Source of the DNA: Paramarasmius palmivorus
Lineage: Eukaryota; Basidiomycota; Agaricomycetes; Agaricales; Marasmiaceae
Length of the DNA stretch: 64,000 bases
Reading direction: 5' to 3'
NCBI GenBank assembly: GCA_037176845.1
Contig: JAYKXP010000050.1
Location: 334,501-398,500, forward strand
The first letter of the stretch is position 1; every line of letters starts with the position of its first letter. The translations under genes were made by a program, and so were the position numbers. The notes beneath the pieces are model-generated. The model did not search any database, had not been told where the DNA came from, and saw only the letters and a program-made list of their open reading frames with translations. Of the stretch, positions 11,882-23,881 are shown one piece after another.

Positions 11882-13128
11882 ATCACCTACATGTACTTGG
11901 AGGCGACGAAACTGAAGGAAGGGGTATCTTGGAAGACGGTGAGTGAAAGAATGGGATATTTTGTGTCTTCTTCAATGTTCCATCGGGGTTCACGGCACAT
12001 TGATCTAGTTATGTCAGATTCGAATGGACAGACCATAGACAGATAAATGTGCTCACCATCATTGGTACCACCAAGCAAATGAATACGGACAAAGAGGCTT
12101 GACAGAGACTCGAGTCCAAGCTGCGCCACGTTTTCCGTACCTTTCAAGGGTGCTGCTTTGCCCGCAGAGTAAACCGAACGGCTGTATACAGGTATAGATG
12201 GCAATAGGCCCCGACAACTAAGAAGCTCGAGAACTTCATCGATATTCATTTTGCCGGAAACACCTAGACAAGTGATCGGCATGTGAATAACAGAAAATGT
12301 GAAGAACACTCACAAACAGGGATTGTTCGTGGACCAACATCGTGTACAAAAATTGTACGAGTGTCTGATTTGACCAGTTTGTTGAAACGGTCCATGCGCA
12401 TCTGCGAGACGTGATTGCGGCGATATCGAATTTGCTCGATGCCTGCGAAAAAAGAGAAACGCCTCCCGAGAGACTCTCGGTACCAGTATAGTGCTTTGTA
12501 GATGGCTCATAAATTGGCTGTTAAACAACAATGACAAGGAATAGACTCACCGAATACGACTTCGAACAGCAGCGCGTAACCGTAAAGCACCACAAGTGCG
12601 GTTGGGAGAGACGTGGGCTCTTTATCGGTTAGTACCAAAGCACGAGTGCAAATCAATGGTGTATAGATGAAGCAGCCCAGACCAAAAGGAATAAACAGTG
12701 CAAGGCAGAACCTGAAGATGAGGCCCAGAACCCAATTTGTGACCGATTTTTGAGTAGACGGAAGGAGACGAGGACCCGACCTAGCTGAGACGGCTTGAAA
12801 CACGCCTAAATACACCGTCAGCATTGAACGATAAAACACTTTCATGTGGGTGACATACCTGGGGAAGGAGGGAATTGACGGTGCATGAGTTTCTGGATGT
12901 TTGACATGTTTCACTCTCGAGGAGAATGAAATGCTGCGGTGAGTTCTGCAGTGTCAAACTGAGCCTCCGTAGACCTTTATAGGACTGCGACATACCGTTA
13001 TTTCCGATTGCCAGTTGCTGGAATGCAAGGATACAACAAGCTACGTAGCCTCGAAAGCATTCGCGGACTTCAAAATCCTTTCGCGATGAGAGTTCAGCGA
13101 CACCTTTGGAATTTTGCGAGCATTGCAT
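11882..13128 (-). pseudogene. Extra coding region of the hAT element with membrane-like segments
   Basis: Upstream of the transposase acidic exon, the minus strand holds a further spliced reading frame. From 12907 it starts MSNIQKLMHRQFPPSPG and continues after an intron with hydrophobic stretches WVLGLIFRFCLALF and TALVVLYGYALLFEVVF. It goes on through IEQIRYRRNHVSQMRM, MNIDEVLELLSC and DGTLKKTQNIPFFHSPSS. Intron phases run on without a break into the transposase N-terminus (PPST to SARQTRRKRT), so both may be one transcript. A further upstream exon (VRECFRGYVACCILAFQQL, 12990-13128) joins in the same frame but meets a TGA at 12911-12913 just before that ATG. I do not recognise the family. 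It could be a passenger gene or an N-terminal extension. Confidence 0.5.
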
Positions 13129-13544
13129 GTCTGTAGAATGCAGGTAGTTATCTATAGAGGGTTAGCAGAACTCGGCTGGGTGGTTGTGAGGGACGCATCA
13201 TGTTATCACTCCAACTAGGATTTCAGGGAAGATGATTTGCATTTCAATGATATCGATACGAGGAAATCGGACAGTGCTTAGCTATACGGTAGGGTGATCT
13301 CTACTTCACCACCAGAAACACTCCAAAATGACTGTCAAAGCTATGAGCATCTCTGAACAATTAAAAAGGGTTGAGCAACTCACAACGTGATATACTTATC
13401 CTACTAGTTGGTTCTTGATGACGCGTCCTAGTGGGTGGTTGTGAGCGCATTCCGAAGAGGGACAGCTCCAATCGGAAGTTTCCGTGAAACTGTACAGTTA
13501 GCCAATTAAACTTTGGCGCGTGATTTCAACGTTGATACCCATAA

Positions 13545-13715
13545 CCGATACTCCGACCAAGTCCGTATGTACGACCGACAGTACGGTATACGGGGACCCC
13601 GTACGACAGGGACCCGTACACCCACCGAACCGTATTGTGGTCAACTTTCTGCACTCTCGGACACGGGTACGGGGCTATACGACCGGTACCGTGTCAACCG
13701 TATATACGGGCACGG
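13545..13715. repeat. Right subterminal repeat cluster (GTACGG words)
   Basis: This mirrors the cluster at the other hAT end: repeated GTACGG, GTATACGG and CCGTAC words over about 170 bp. The shared word GGACACGGGTACGG occurs at both ends. Confidence 0.75.
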
Positions 13716-13727
13716 TATCCACCCCTA

Positions 13728-13735
13728 CCATGGAT
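13728..13735. repeat. Right target-site duplication of hAT element
   Basis: CCATGGAT directly follows the terminal CCACCCCTA and is identical to 7342-7349. Confidence 0.93.
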
Positions 13736-14211
13736 GAAATCTTTTAATGGATATCTTGCAGGAGTAACACGTAAGGAGAGCATTCGTTGCGCGATGTTTA
13801 TGGTCATGATTCGAAATCAAGGTACTTGCTCCGCGTTTCGGACTTCGCCATCTCCTTCCGTTTAACCTAGAGAACCCTTCAGCAGAATAACAGCTCGAAA
13901 GGAAACGAAACTCACGGCAAAGTTTATTTCGACAGTAGCTAGGACAAGCTCTGTGGAGGAAGTCGTTGGAGCTCGTTGTCGGATAATATCGGGCTTATTC
14001 TGGGCACGATTGAGGACGACGACCACCGTGAAAGTGTTCGCAAAGGCGTTGAGAAGATCAAGAGAAGATCGAGAAATGATGCCTCGTGTCGCGTCAGCTG
14101 GGATCGGAAATTTCTCCGACTCGGGGTCTTGCCCAGTTTCTTAATGGTCACGACTGAGGTAGACTGAGGTCGTCGCTCTCGGAGTAGTAAAAGGACACCA
14201 ATCTGGGGCAT
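13736..14211 (-). pseudogene. 5' part of the unknown gene split by the hAT insertion
   Basis: The start is the ATG at 14211 (MPQI). A 56-nt intron (GTGTCC...CATTAAG) leads into an exon reading PESEKFPIPADATRGIISRS and LLNAFANTFTVVVVLNRAQN, ending EINFA before a GTGAGT donor. A short exon VKRKEMAKSETRS follows. A third intron then leads into YPLKDFIHG, which is cut by the transposon. Phases are consistent at every junction and carry on into 7341 on the far side. No family is recognised. The protein would be truncated after about 125 residues. Confidence 0.6.
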
Positions 14212-14655
14212 AAATGTCCTCTTCGTTGTTCAAGGTGCGTCATGTACAGTTTGCGTTCCCTCTTATTCACTGATTTGATAAAAGACGACAGTGAAATCTT
14301 TGTTCTTCTGCTGCTGTATCTTATCCCACCATTTTCTTGTAATTGTATTCAATTTCTCCGACATATCATGCTCATTATCAGTTCCGGTGAATGCCTTCGC
14401 AGAAGTACATGCTCGTCGAAGATTAAGCTTTAGGAATGCCTGCTGGATGTTCATGGAATATGACATACTTGCTGCGGCCACCGAACCCAGCAGGCATACC
14501 AATCAAAGACAGTCCACAGTCGAATATACATTTCCTCGCTGTTGCCTCGTTCACCTATGAATACCCTCAAAACATTGCTCGCAACATGATCACATCTTCC
14601 CAACCAACCTCCTCCTGGCTGACACGTTCAAAACGCTCTGTGGTTCGCTGTAGAC
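14212..14655. other. Divergent intergenic region
   Basis: This lies between the split minus-strand gene and the plus-strand gene starting at 14656, so both promoters should be here. I see no convincing element or conserved ORF. Confidence 0.35.
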
Positions 14656-17199
14656 ATGGGGAATCGATTATTCTCGTCTCTGCGCCGTTTTTGGTCTCAT
14701 GTGAGGCGAGACAAGACTGTTCATGATCGCAAGGCAGGAGCTGATAGAGGAAAGGCGAACACTGCCATCAAGGCCGCCGGTACTGAAGGTATTGAATGTC
14801 GTGAAGAGTCTGTTGTGCCTCAGGCATCTCGGATTTTGGACGAGACAGGGACCAGTGGGTGAGCTATATTCCTTTTGGTTTTTGCATGTGCTTGTGAACT
14901 GAACTTCATTAGAAACCTTTTCTCTGAATCCTCCAACATTCATATAAGTAACAGTAATTTCAACATGGTCAACAGGGGCGCTCTTACTTGTTCCAGCTCA
15001 CTGCCACCTCCAACGTCGACTTCTTGTCAACTGTCCACCTCCACCACAACCACCGTTGGGTATCGACCATGAAAGTAGCGTATTATACGCCGACAGTGAA
15101 GCCAACGAAGCTTTCACACTCTCGTCATCCTCAAACCACGACCATCTCAGTCAGCCCCCCACTGACAGCGAAATATACGCACGCCAGCTCCTGCCAAAAC
15201 TCAATGGCTATCCTCTATGGAATCCTGACGTCTCCTGGGAGAAGCAGAAAAGAAGTGTCTCCATTGGCGACGTGGGCTACATTGACATCGATGGACGTTT
15301 TCATTATCTGTTCAACATCCTATACCCCGCCGATGACCCACGAAACGGCCCCCACCGTGTTCCGCCCACTTTCGAGCCTCTGAGTAACCTCAACCTTGGC
15401 ACACACACGCACAAGTACCCAAATCAATATGGCTTAGGTGCATTTGTGTGTAGCCCACAAATTGAAGTTCGCTCTCTACACCCCAAAGACATACAAAGCG
15501 ACTCGAGGTTCTGGGATATCTCCCAGTGGCTGGTGTGCGCTCCTACCACTGTTTACATCCTTTCCGAAACTCACTGTTCATTAGTGATGGCCTCATCCCC
15601 GAAGAAGTTGGCTACGGCTACCGAATCACTGGCAAACGTTCCGAGGGTGCGATTCTTATTCTTCCCGACGGTGCTGCTCGGACGGATTTCCTGGACGAAG
15701 ACCGCTTCGAAGAATATGCATACAAGAATGCCATCTCGTGGTATATCTACGCCAACGGCCAGCTTGGTCGTTGTATCGGGGGCAATTCACTCATGTTGGT
15801 AACCGGTCTGGACAAAGCCAAGACTTGGGGTGTAGCATCTTACACTTGCAGTGAACCGAATACCGTTCAGATGGACTTTGTTCCTGGCATTCGAGCGGCT
15901 ACTAAGTACCGATTCCGAAATGTCGGTTCTGCTACCGCGAATACTGGCCCTACTCGAACCCCTTCGGATGCTCAGGATCAGTGTGTTTTTGTTCGTGGTA
16001 TTCGTGTGGCTGTTCGGGAGCGTGGTCTTCATGTGGACGCACGCAGTATGAAGTCTATGTCGAGCCAGGAGGTGTTATACCGGAGCAAGTCGACACCTTT
16101 CCGGTACCATTTCATTGATGAAGATCATTGGGTTGTTGTACCAGACCAAGCTGGTCAGCAGGATCTTCAACTGAAGACAACTTTGAGGCCCGTATGAGGA
16201 CACCGCTGAAACGCCAATGCCTCTGCGAATGGTGAGCCATCACTCCTCGTGTCAATCCATCATACTTAAATTTAGGTCTTAGCCGTACCATCCTGCCGCT
16301 GTCATCAATGAACATCTGCTCAATTCGGTGTGTGCTAAGCTCTTACAGTATCTCCCACAATGCTCACGAATAGACAGTACCCAGAGATAGATACGGCTGT
16401 CACTCATGACAAGCAGTGGTTTGGTTTGCTTGGAGATGTGAGTTCGATTAAGTCCTGCGCCTTACGCCGTCTCATTAGACCTGACCACTGAGGCACTGTT
16501 TAGGGGGAAGACATCATGCCTGATGATCAAGAGCTTATTGGCCGCCTGGAGAGGAAGTTTGACGTCGTACCCATTCCTTCCGGTCCCGAAAGTGTCTTTT
16601 GCAGTTCGACCTGTGATCTTGGCGCTCAGCGCAGCAAAGGCACGAATCGCGTTCGGCTCGTGCCTAAAACATCCCCACGAGAGGATAATAACTCTGGGAC
16701 TGCAAGTTCACGAGAAATCATGGGAAATACTCCAGCATCGCAGGACGAGGCGGTATTTTCAGATCTCATGCGGACATCTTTGGTTTCTCTGCCTCCATCC
16801 AGTCGGGAAGGTGCGTTTTTGAATTGATATGAGGAATGTTATTGAAAGTAACGGAATGTCCCATAAGCAGCGATACCATCTCATAGCCAAAACGAAAGTG
16901 GTGAACCAAACCCTTCGAGTACCTCACAACCGGATCCAGAGTTCTGGCTGTTCGAAGAAACGGTACCTGTTGATATAGACCAGGAGTCTTCAACAAGTTC
17001 TTCAACGTCTAGCACCGACCGCGAAAGTACGCGTCAAACTCCGGATACCGAGATGGGTTTACACCAACTTGGGTTCCTAGAAGGAACTGATCCGTTGCTT
17101 GAGATGGCTTTCTTCGAGCTAGCTCCCGGAGTACTGAGTGATGCCGACAGTGAGTGGTGTCCTTTGATATGGAATTCTTTAGAGTCCTCATGGATCTGA
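14656..17199 (+). CDS. Unnamed Agaricomycete family protein (E), one frameshift in exon 2
   Basis: This is a paralogue of the gene at 25331-27946, found by matching exon lengths and motifs. Exons are 14656-14858, 14913-15525, 15585-16191, 16283-16327, 16378-16437, 16504-16810 and 16868-17199; the 45-nt and 60-nt exons match the paralogue exactly in length. After a low-complexity N-terminus, exon 2 opens with NIHISNSNFNMVNRG, the counterpart of the GG-x-F-x-x-V-x-G motif in the paralogue. The conserved domain follows: LLPKLNGYPLWNP, IGDVGYIDIDGRFHYLFNIL, NAISWYIYANGQLGRCIGGN, THDKQWF. Exon 2 needs a shift between 14975 and 15050 to connect the motif with PPPLGIDHESS. The C-terminus is acidic and Ser-rich and has no zinc cluster. 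The function is unknown. It may be recently broken, or the shift may be an error. Confidence 0.65.
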
Positions 17200-17773
17200 A
17201 AACCAGGAAAAATGATCAGGGCCCCGACGAGTGGGTGGTCTTCGCTACCAGATTTCCATTTACAATGCCAATCTGGTTCCAGGTGGCCTGCTCGCGATTG
17301 AGAGGCGTATGGATGGATGGATCTGCTTGACACATATGTACACAGATAATTTGTATTTGTATTTCACAACCGAAAGCTAGTAGACTATATATTTCTGAGT
17401 AGGAGGAGAAAATCTCTGGTGGTACGACTCGGATAAACCTTGTATGGCATATCAGAAACTTTCCAGGGCCGTTTCAAGTTCCGTGGATTTACGCTCACGC
17501 AGATAAACTCAGCGTAGTCTTAGAGCTTCTGATAGGTTCGTCTAGATCTTGGCGAATGTGATAATCCTGCAATTTCATGATGAATTGATGGCGAGTCATT
17601 TCGGAGATGAATCCAAATCCGGATGACAATGGATGAGAACAATGCAAGTCACACAATGTGACACATCACAGGCCACGATCACTACCACCATCACGGGCTC
17701 AGCTTCAGCTCTTTAAAAGGCGCGTTTTTTTTACGATTCATGTCGACGAAAATCCTTCAACTTTTCTTGAATC
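17200..17773. other. Intergenic region, promoter of FunK1 kinase
   Basis: There is no ORF with support. A CTTTAAAAGGCGCG stretch about 55 bp before the ATG of the kinase is a possible core promoter. Confidence 0.35.
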
Positions 17774-20521
17774 ATGTCTTTCCGTTCCAATGAGGACGAT
17801 CCACTTCGCACTCCGGTCAGAAATCGAACTGGCGGACCTCCAACAAGAGACCCAGATTTCCCACCACCTTCTCCACCCAGCCCACAAAGGCCCTTGTGGG
17901 ATCACGCTGAACGCGACGATGCCGTTCACCAGCAGTTCAGGGAATTGTTTCGCCAAACGGCAGAAGGAAAGGCCCGCTCCCAAGAAGAGAGGCCGCTCAG
18001 TCACGACCCTTCTTCTGCTTACTCCTCAGACGGCTCTTGGCAGACTAGCGTTAGCAACACTCCCTACAATCCTGGCGCTGCAGATCATTACGCCTACGAA
18101 TACAAGCCGACTCGCAACGACTACGATCCATATCTCAAATTCGATGTCGCCAACCAGAAGACAGTAGAACTCGACCCATATCTATCCACCGTCCTTCACC
18201 TCGACGACATTCTCGAAAGCGACATACAGGCTCTGACTCATATTGCAGAGTCTGACGAGTTCCACAGGCTACTTGCGGCGTACTGTGTGGACGTGAACGA
18301 CGAAATCAAACGCTATCCGCCCTTTGTGGAGTTGTTCAACTTTGTCGTCCGTGAGATGGTGAAAGCAGGCCTTACTGGGAACGAGCAGGACCTTGTACTC
18401 TGTATATCTCATCCAGTCCCAATTCGTGGGTCAAGGTCGGAGAGGAAGCCAGACACTGTCATCGTCAAGGCGTTGGCTATCTCTTTTCGACTGGCAGAGA
18501 GGCAGGCGAGGAAGGAAGCAGCGGCAAAGGCGAAGGGAGAACAAGGGAAGGCAGGGCCGAAGAAGGCTAGGGTTAGGAAGCCGAAGCTGGCAAAGGATGC
18601 AGAAGGAAAGGTGGCGGCAGAGCCGGAGGACACTAAGGACGTTAAGGACGTTGAAGTGAAAGACGGCGGAAAGAAAGGGAAAGGCAAGGGAAAGGATGCT
18701 GATGCAGTGTTGGAGACGGCAAAGAAACCACCTTCGGGCTCATCTCGATCGGCCTACATGTGGGATGATATCTTGACCTTTATCGAGTTTAAGATGTCAA
18801 AACACTCGATCAAGCTGACCCCCGATGAACCGCAGAGTGAGCAAAGCTCGTCTACATGTATGTCTTGCGCGCCTCATTCACGTTCTTCAAATACTAAATA
18901 TCTCTCTCTGTGTTACAGCTAGGAAGAAGACCCAGAAAAAGGGAAAGGGCAAACTTCCTACACCGACTAGCACCGAGCCCAGCGGCTCAGGACCCTCGTT
19001 CTCCTTCGAGACTTCCTCTGGTAACGTGACCAGCGGTTCGAAGCGTCCTTTGGACTTGTTCGATAGCGACTTTGTAGAGCCCTCCGCGAAGCGATCCAAA
19101 GGTGAAGGACTCGAGGTACACCGCCTCCAGTGCGCCAGCTATGCACTCGAAATGTTCAATCGTGGTGGAATCCGTACGCACGTCATTGGCAGTCTCATCG
19201 ACGACGACAAGATGTACCTCCTTCTCTACACACGTTCAGGGTCATGCCACACTGTGCACTTTTCCTTCGTTCACGAACCACTCACGTTCCTTCGCGTAGT
19301 GCTGGCGTTCACTCGTTTATCCTTTTCCGACTGGGGTTATTGTGACCAGCTTCTTCCCCAGAGACTCATCGAACCTTCCCTTGCTCTTCAACCTCGAGTT
19401 CCAGACCCCGCGATCTTCAAAGGTCGTACCTTCAAACTGGGCGAGCTCGAGTTCGTCATCGAAACCGTTCTAGTTTTTCCTCGTGGATTGATCAGTCGAG
19501 GAACGTGGATTCTCCTCGTCAAGTGCTTGACTTGGGGAGGTAAGGAAGTCGTCGTCAAGATCTCGTCCCCTGCTGTCAAAAGGACGGCGGAGTGGACCTT
19601 TGGGGAGAGAGCTACAGACTTTGCGAAGAAGGATCCGGAAACTCATGGCTGGGTCTTGAAGCACCTCCCAGAGATCTATGCCCATGGAGTGATCGAAAGT
19701 GCTTCGTTTGGGTCGTTGTTTGGGGATGATTTCGAGGAAAGGGAGGTTAGGTATCTGGTTATGGAGAGGTTGTATTCGATCACAGAGCTTACGGATCCTA
19801 TGGAGTTCTTGAAGGTGTTTAAGGATACTGTGCTGTGTGAGTCTATCCGCCTCTGTCCCATGGCGTGCTAACTTACTCTCACTTCCCTTTAGGTCACCAG
19901 TGGCTCGTGTTATATCCCCAGATCATGCATCGCGACATCAGTGTAAACAACCTGATGTTTAGACGGGAAGACGGGAAGGTTTATGGCGTTCTAAATGACC
20001 TCGACCTCGCGGTTTTCATTGAGGAACGCGCAGAGCCTTCGTCTAAACATCGCACTGGTACCAAGCCCTTCATCGCTCTCGACCTCTTGAACCCAAAGAA
20101 TGCTTATCCGAATGACGACAAACACTATGCGAGATACGATCTCGAGTCGTTCGTGTATGTTTTCGGTTGGGTTCTGGGTCGTTTTAAAGATGGGAAGCAG
20201 ATCGAGAATCCGCCATATAATGAGTGGGGCGAAGGGACTTGGGGGAATATCGAAGCCAACAAACAGAATTGGTTGAGTAGAGCGAGGTCTCGCGAGGTGA
20301 CATCGACCTACCAGCCGCTTATTGGTGTTTTGGACAACCTCTGTGCCCGGCTCAAGAGAGGACTTACGGCCTCTGAGGATGCATACATTGACAGTGGTCG
20401 TCGTCCTGAGAGGATGAAGGGATCCAACGGACAACCTTTCGATCATGTCACTTTGGATGGGCATGTCACCTACACGAAGTTCCTCGAGGCGCTCAAGCTA
20501 CCTGATCCTGAGTCGGATTGA
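17774..20521 (+). CDS. FunK1-type protein kinase, complete
   Basis: This is a fungal-specific Ser/Thr-kinase-like protein of 876 residues. Exons 17774-18857, 18919-19836 and 19893-20521 sum to 2631 nt with matching phases. Residues 1-120 are Pro/Ser-rich; about 125-225 is a conserved helical N-terminal FunK1 region (DDILESDIQALTHIAE). Residues 240-320 are a Lys/Ala/Gly-rich stretch that looks unstructured and may bind nucleic acid or target the nucleus. The kinase part follows: CASYALEMFNRGGIRTHVIG, EVVVKISS (likely ATP-contacting lysine), MHRDISVNNLMF (catalytic loop), NDLDLAVF in place of DFG, GTKPFIALDLL and GSNGQPFDHVTLDGHVTY. All catalytic positions are present. It sits between the two E/F paralogues on the same strand. 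Substrate is unknown. Confidence 0.88.
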
Positions 20522-22690
20522 CTGTAAAACGATGTTCACTCCTTTCTCTATCTACTTAACTCTACATACATCTCGTACTATGCATTTATCCGTTGTTTAT
20601 GCTTTCCAATTGCTCTCGTATCGTTACTCTGCTGTATACATACATCGTATCTCAATCAACAGTTGTTGCACGCTACTGTTCACTGTTCTGCCATATACTA
20701 CATATACCAGTACTGTATGACGTCACCTACTGGGCCCGTAACGAGACAAATGGTTCCTGCTCAAGCTATTCCTCATGTTTGGACGTGCATTTTTGACTTG
20801 CCTCGCGAAACATTTTTTATCTTCACAACAATTACTCGAAATCCCTCCAAATTACAGCTGCAGGATCCTAGGATGTATACGCACCCTTCATGTAATTTTC
20901 AGAAATTCTGTGGGGGGAATTGAGTTCTCGAAACAGTGGGGACTGCGGTTAGAGTACGCGGGAAGGCCACGGTTCGTTTTGAATTTTTGATCTTTTTACT
21001 CGAGGTTTGTCGGTCGGCTGCCGGAGAATAGCCGAAAAAGTTCCCTTTTTAGCATTCAATAACCGTTGACACCACTTTTCTCTGGACCTTTTGACGCTTC
21101 AGGACACCCTTAAGATGACTATGTGAGGTTTTTGAAGACTCCAGTTTGTTATATTAAGAGGTGGACCTGTAAACGATACCAAGAGTAGTATAACGCGTAT
21201 GTTGGACTCCCGCCGCGACTTATGATGTTACCAAAAAGAATTCTGGGTAGATTCTGGGTCTAATCCTTTGAATCTCGTGTGTTTATGGTACGTAGGCCCT
21301 GCATTAGTCTCCATGAACACAATCGGCATACATTGACAACATAAGGATGCCTGTATTATTCTTTGCTCACTTCAAGGTGTTGCATAGAGTGGTACACTCA
21401 AGCGTTATTCGGCCCGGGTTTTCGGTTCTCTGTGATACATGTCTTGCGCTCCGTTATCATTCAATAACTTACTAAAATCATGGGAGGTCAACTTGGAGGA
21501 GGGATCTCATTTTAATGTTTCAATGGGAGTCAGTTACGGACTCGATCTCGAGCGAGAATGCAGATATTTACACCCGCTCGAAGTCCGGGAGCACTCCCCG
21601 GGCGCCAATCTACAGTCCCAAAGAAGAGGCCGTATTCTCACGCTCGTACATCCATGTTTTCTCACTTTTGGCCATCTTAAACGTTAGATGTAGGGGTGTA
21701 ATGTCTTGCATACAGTTGCCAACTCAATTTTATGTGTTTATATACCCGAGAGCCAGCAGAAGAAGTCACCCTAGGGTCCCAGCGATGTCCAATGTTGAAG
21801 CGCCGAAGCCGTGGGTCCGGGTGAAAAAGATCAAAAGATCAAAAATCGAACCGTGGCCTTCCCGCGTACGACATGCGGTTTGTCTCGGATCCGGGCCGGC
21901 GACAGTAAGTTTAACTGTGAGAATCGCGCCTGATGACCTGGGGCTCTACCCTGCTGCGCTTAGGTTCGATCGACTGTCATCAGCAGGTGGTTGCGTGAGC
22001 GCAATCTCTCCCGCGTCTTTCTTCTGAACCTCCAGCATCTGTCCATGGACAATCAAACACCTTGTAACTGACGCCTTCAATCTCGGAACGGTGGATATTT
22101 GTCAGTCAATAAATGCGACTCTTCAGAGTTGGTCCTACCAAGACAGAAAGCCGACCAACATACATCACTTTCGAAGCTAGCCCTCTACGGCCCAATTTGG
22201 ACCTATTACTTCCCGACGAGTACTCTTGAACAACGAAACCGGTTGCTCTGAATATGGAATGGGGAGGAAGGATGTTGTGGATGGTGGAGTGCATTGGTGG
22301 TGAGCGAGCTAATACATTTTCTGCTTCTGATACTTACCTTGCGGGTACTATACAGTTCGCGTCATGTATCCTCGACTTCGATGGTGAGGAATAAACGCCC
22401 TCGATTCTAGAAGAGCCCAGTAAGGATACTGTGGACCCTGCATCCTCGTGAGCAAAAGCTGACGTGGGGAGCCTGTTTCATACTGTACCCCCACCCGTCA
22501 ACCCTCTATCGACGATATGCTCAGATTGGCTGTCCTTCTGTGTGCAACTGGCCGTTGACTGACTTACTCTCTCTTAGAACATTCTGTTACACTCTCCGGC
22601 CTTTAGGAATTCCGCTATCATTGATCATCAACTCTCCGAAGCTTGTCGGTTCTAGGAAAACCTTCATGATCGAAGTGGCGAAGGCCTTAA
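20522..22690. other. Gene-poor stretch with an inverted-repeat element
   Basis: There is no supported gene. The main structure is a pair of inverted repeats at 20954-20997 and 21823-21869. The remaining ORFs are short and without motifs. Confidence 0.4.
20954..21869. mobile_element. Inverted-repeat-bounded segment, possible MITE
   Basis: The sequence GTACGCGGGAAGGCCACGGT at 20954 continues for about 40 bases and returns as its reverse complement ending at 21869, with a few indels in an A/T-rich inner part. The span is about 0.9 kb and has no coding sequence that I recognise. No clear target duplication is seen, so it may be an old foldback or non-autonomous element. Confidence 0.55.
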
Positions 22691-22699
22691 TAATAACAG

Positions 22700-23465
22700 A
22701 AGATTGGGTGCTGGATCAGTCGATCATTTGCCAAACATCCTTCATCGGGGCGAGTTTCACTTCCAATATGGATCGTTTGCGCCAACCTTTGGGAAATCAG
22801 AACCTTTGAGCGATGCAGTTTTGGAAGAGCTTTTACCAATTTCGGAGTATCATGTGTACACTCTTTCAAGGATACCATTGAGTGTGGGTTATAATTAGGC
22901 TGTTCTGTGCGGAGCTGTACTGATGTGATCGTTTTTCTAGGTCGTAGATCCAATTCAGTACGCTCCGTGACACCAGCACGAACAGCACGAACAGCTTGAC
23001 AAGGTTCGTGATCTCACCTTCATTCACGATCGGGACGTTCTCAAGTGACTAGAACCATGCCTTTCATTGTTATAGACATACTCGAGCTGCTGAAACAAGA
23101 TCTAGTAGGTAGTGACCTGAAGCGTTATTACATGAGAGGTACCTTTACTCGGTGGCATCATCGGTCTTTACAATGACAGGTCAAAAATCTGCTATACGAA
23201 GCATGCTGCATGGTCAAGACTCAATTGCTGGTATTTGGATGGAGGCCAGGACACCCAATCGACACCGTAATCATGAATGGGACGTTCTCAAGACCTATAT
23301 CATCCATATCACTTGAACGTGGAAGCATGGATTGCTTGCACTCGAAGTAACTTCTCCGAAATACCTGGACTACTGACTGGTACCTCGAATGGGCAGCCAT
23401 ACTATTCTCGCGACACTGGAAAGCTATGTTACATACGAAATGTTCGTTCGTGTCATCCCTCTTGA
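22700..23465 (+). pseudogene. Decayed FunK1 kinase relic
   Basis: Pieces of the FunK1 pattern survive in different frames. HLPNILHRGEFHFQYGSF and EELLPISE (about 22720-22850) match HLPKIYDRGDFD and EELSPITE of the kinases in this window. Much later, NGQPYYSRDTGK and YVTYEMF (about 23385-23450) match the C-terminal NGQPF...GHVTY block. No continuous frame or splice pattern joins them. Confidence 0.5.
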
Positions 23466-23881
23466 TGGGCACCGAGCAATTATATATAGTATTAGTGACA
23501 TATGTGCGTATTTTGGTGTGCTCTGGTAAACTGGGATGAAGCGCCTCTGTATTGAGATCTGGTGTTGTAAGACTTGAAGACTGTACATCTCACTGAGAAA
23601 CACGCCCCCACAAAGTACCTCAGCGGCGAGTGAGGGCAAAAGGGTTACGCGGGAGGCACCGGACCGGCACCGGGACCGAAGAAGCACGATCGACAGAGCG
23701 TAGGCTAGGACGTATCTCGCGTTCTCACAGTGGACGGGTGCGGAGTCCGAAATTCAACCTTCGGCTGACCGGCGCGCCCAGGAGAAACCTCTAAGCGCCA
23801 GTATATGTTTTTTCACTTCCACCATTTTCCTCTCATTAATACCTCCATGCCCTAATTCTCACCTTAACATCGCTATATTTC

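Larger units (their letters stand above)
7350..13727 (-). mobile_element. hAT DNA transposon, 6,378 bp, complete ends
   Basis: Both ends carry the inverted terminal sequence TAGGGGTGGAYACCGT (one mismatch), flanked by perfect 8-bp direct repeats. About 150 bp inside each end (7360-7520 and 13545-13715) is dense in GTACGG/CCGTAC and GTATACGG words, the usual layout of subterminal transposase-binding sites. The minus strand carries a hAT transposase with its dimerisation domain near the left end. The transposase exons look conserved and the target duplication is perfect, so insertion was probably recent. A second element has since inserted into the transposase. The element is also long for hAT because of extra coding sequence at 11882-13128. 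Confidence 0.92.
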
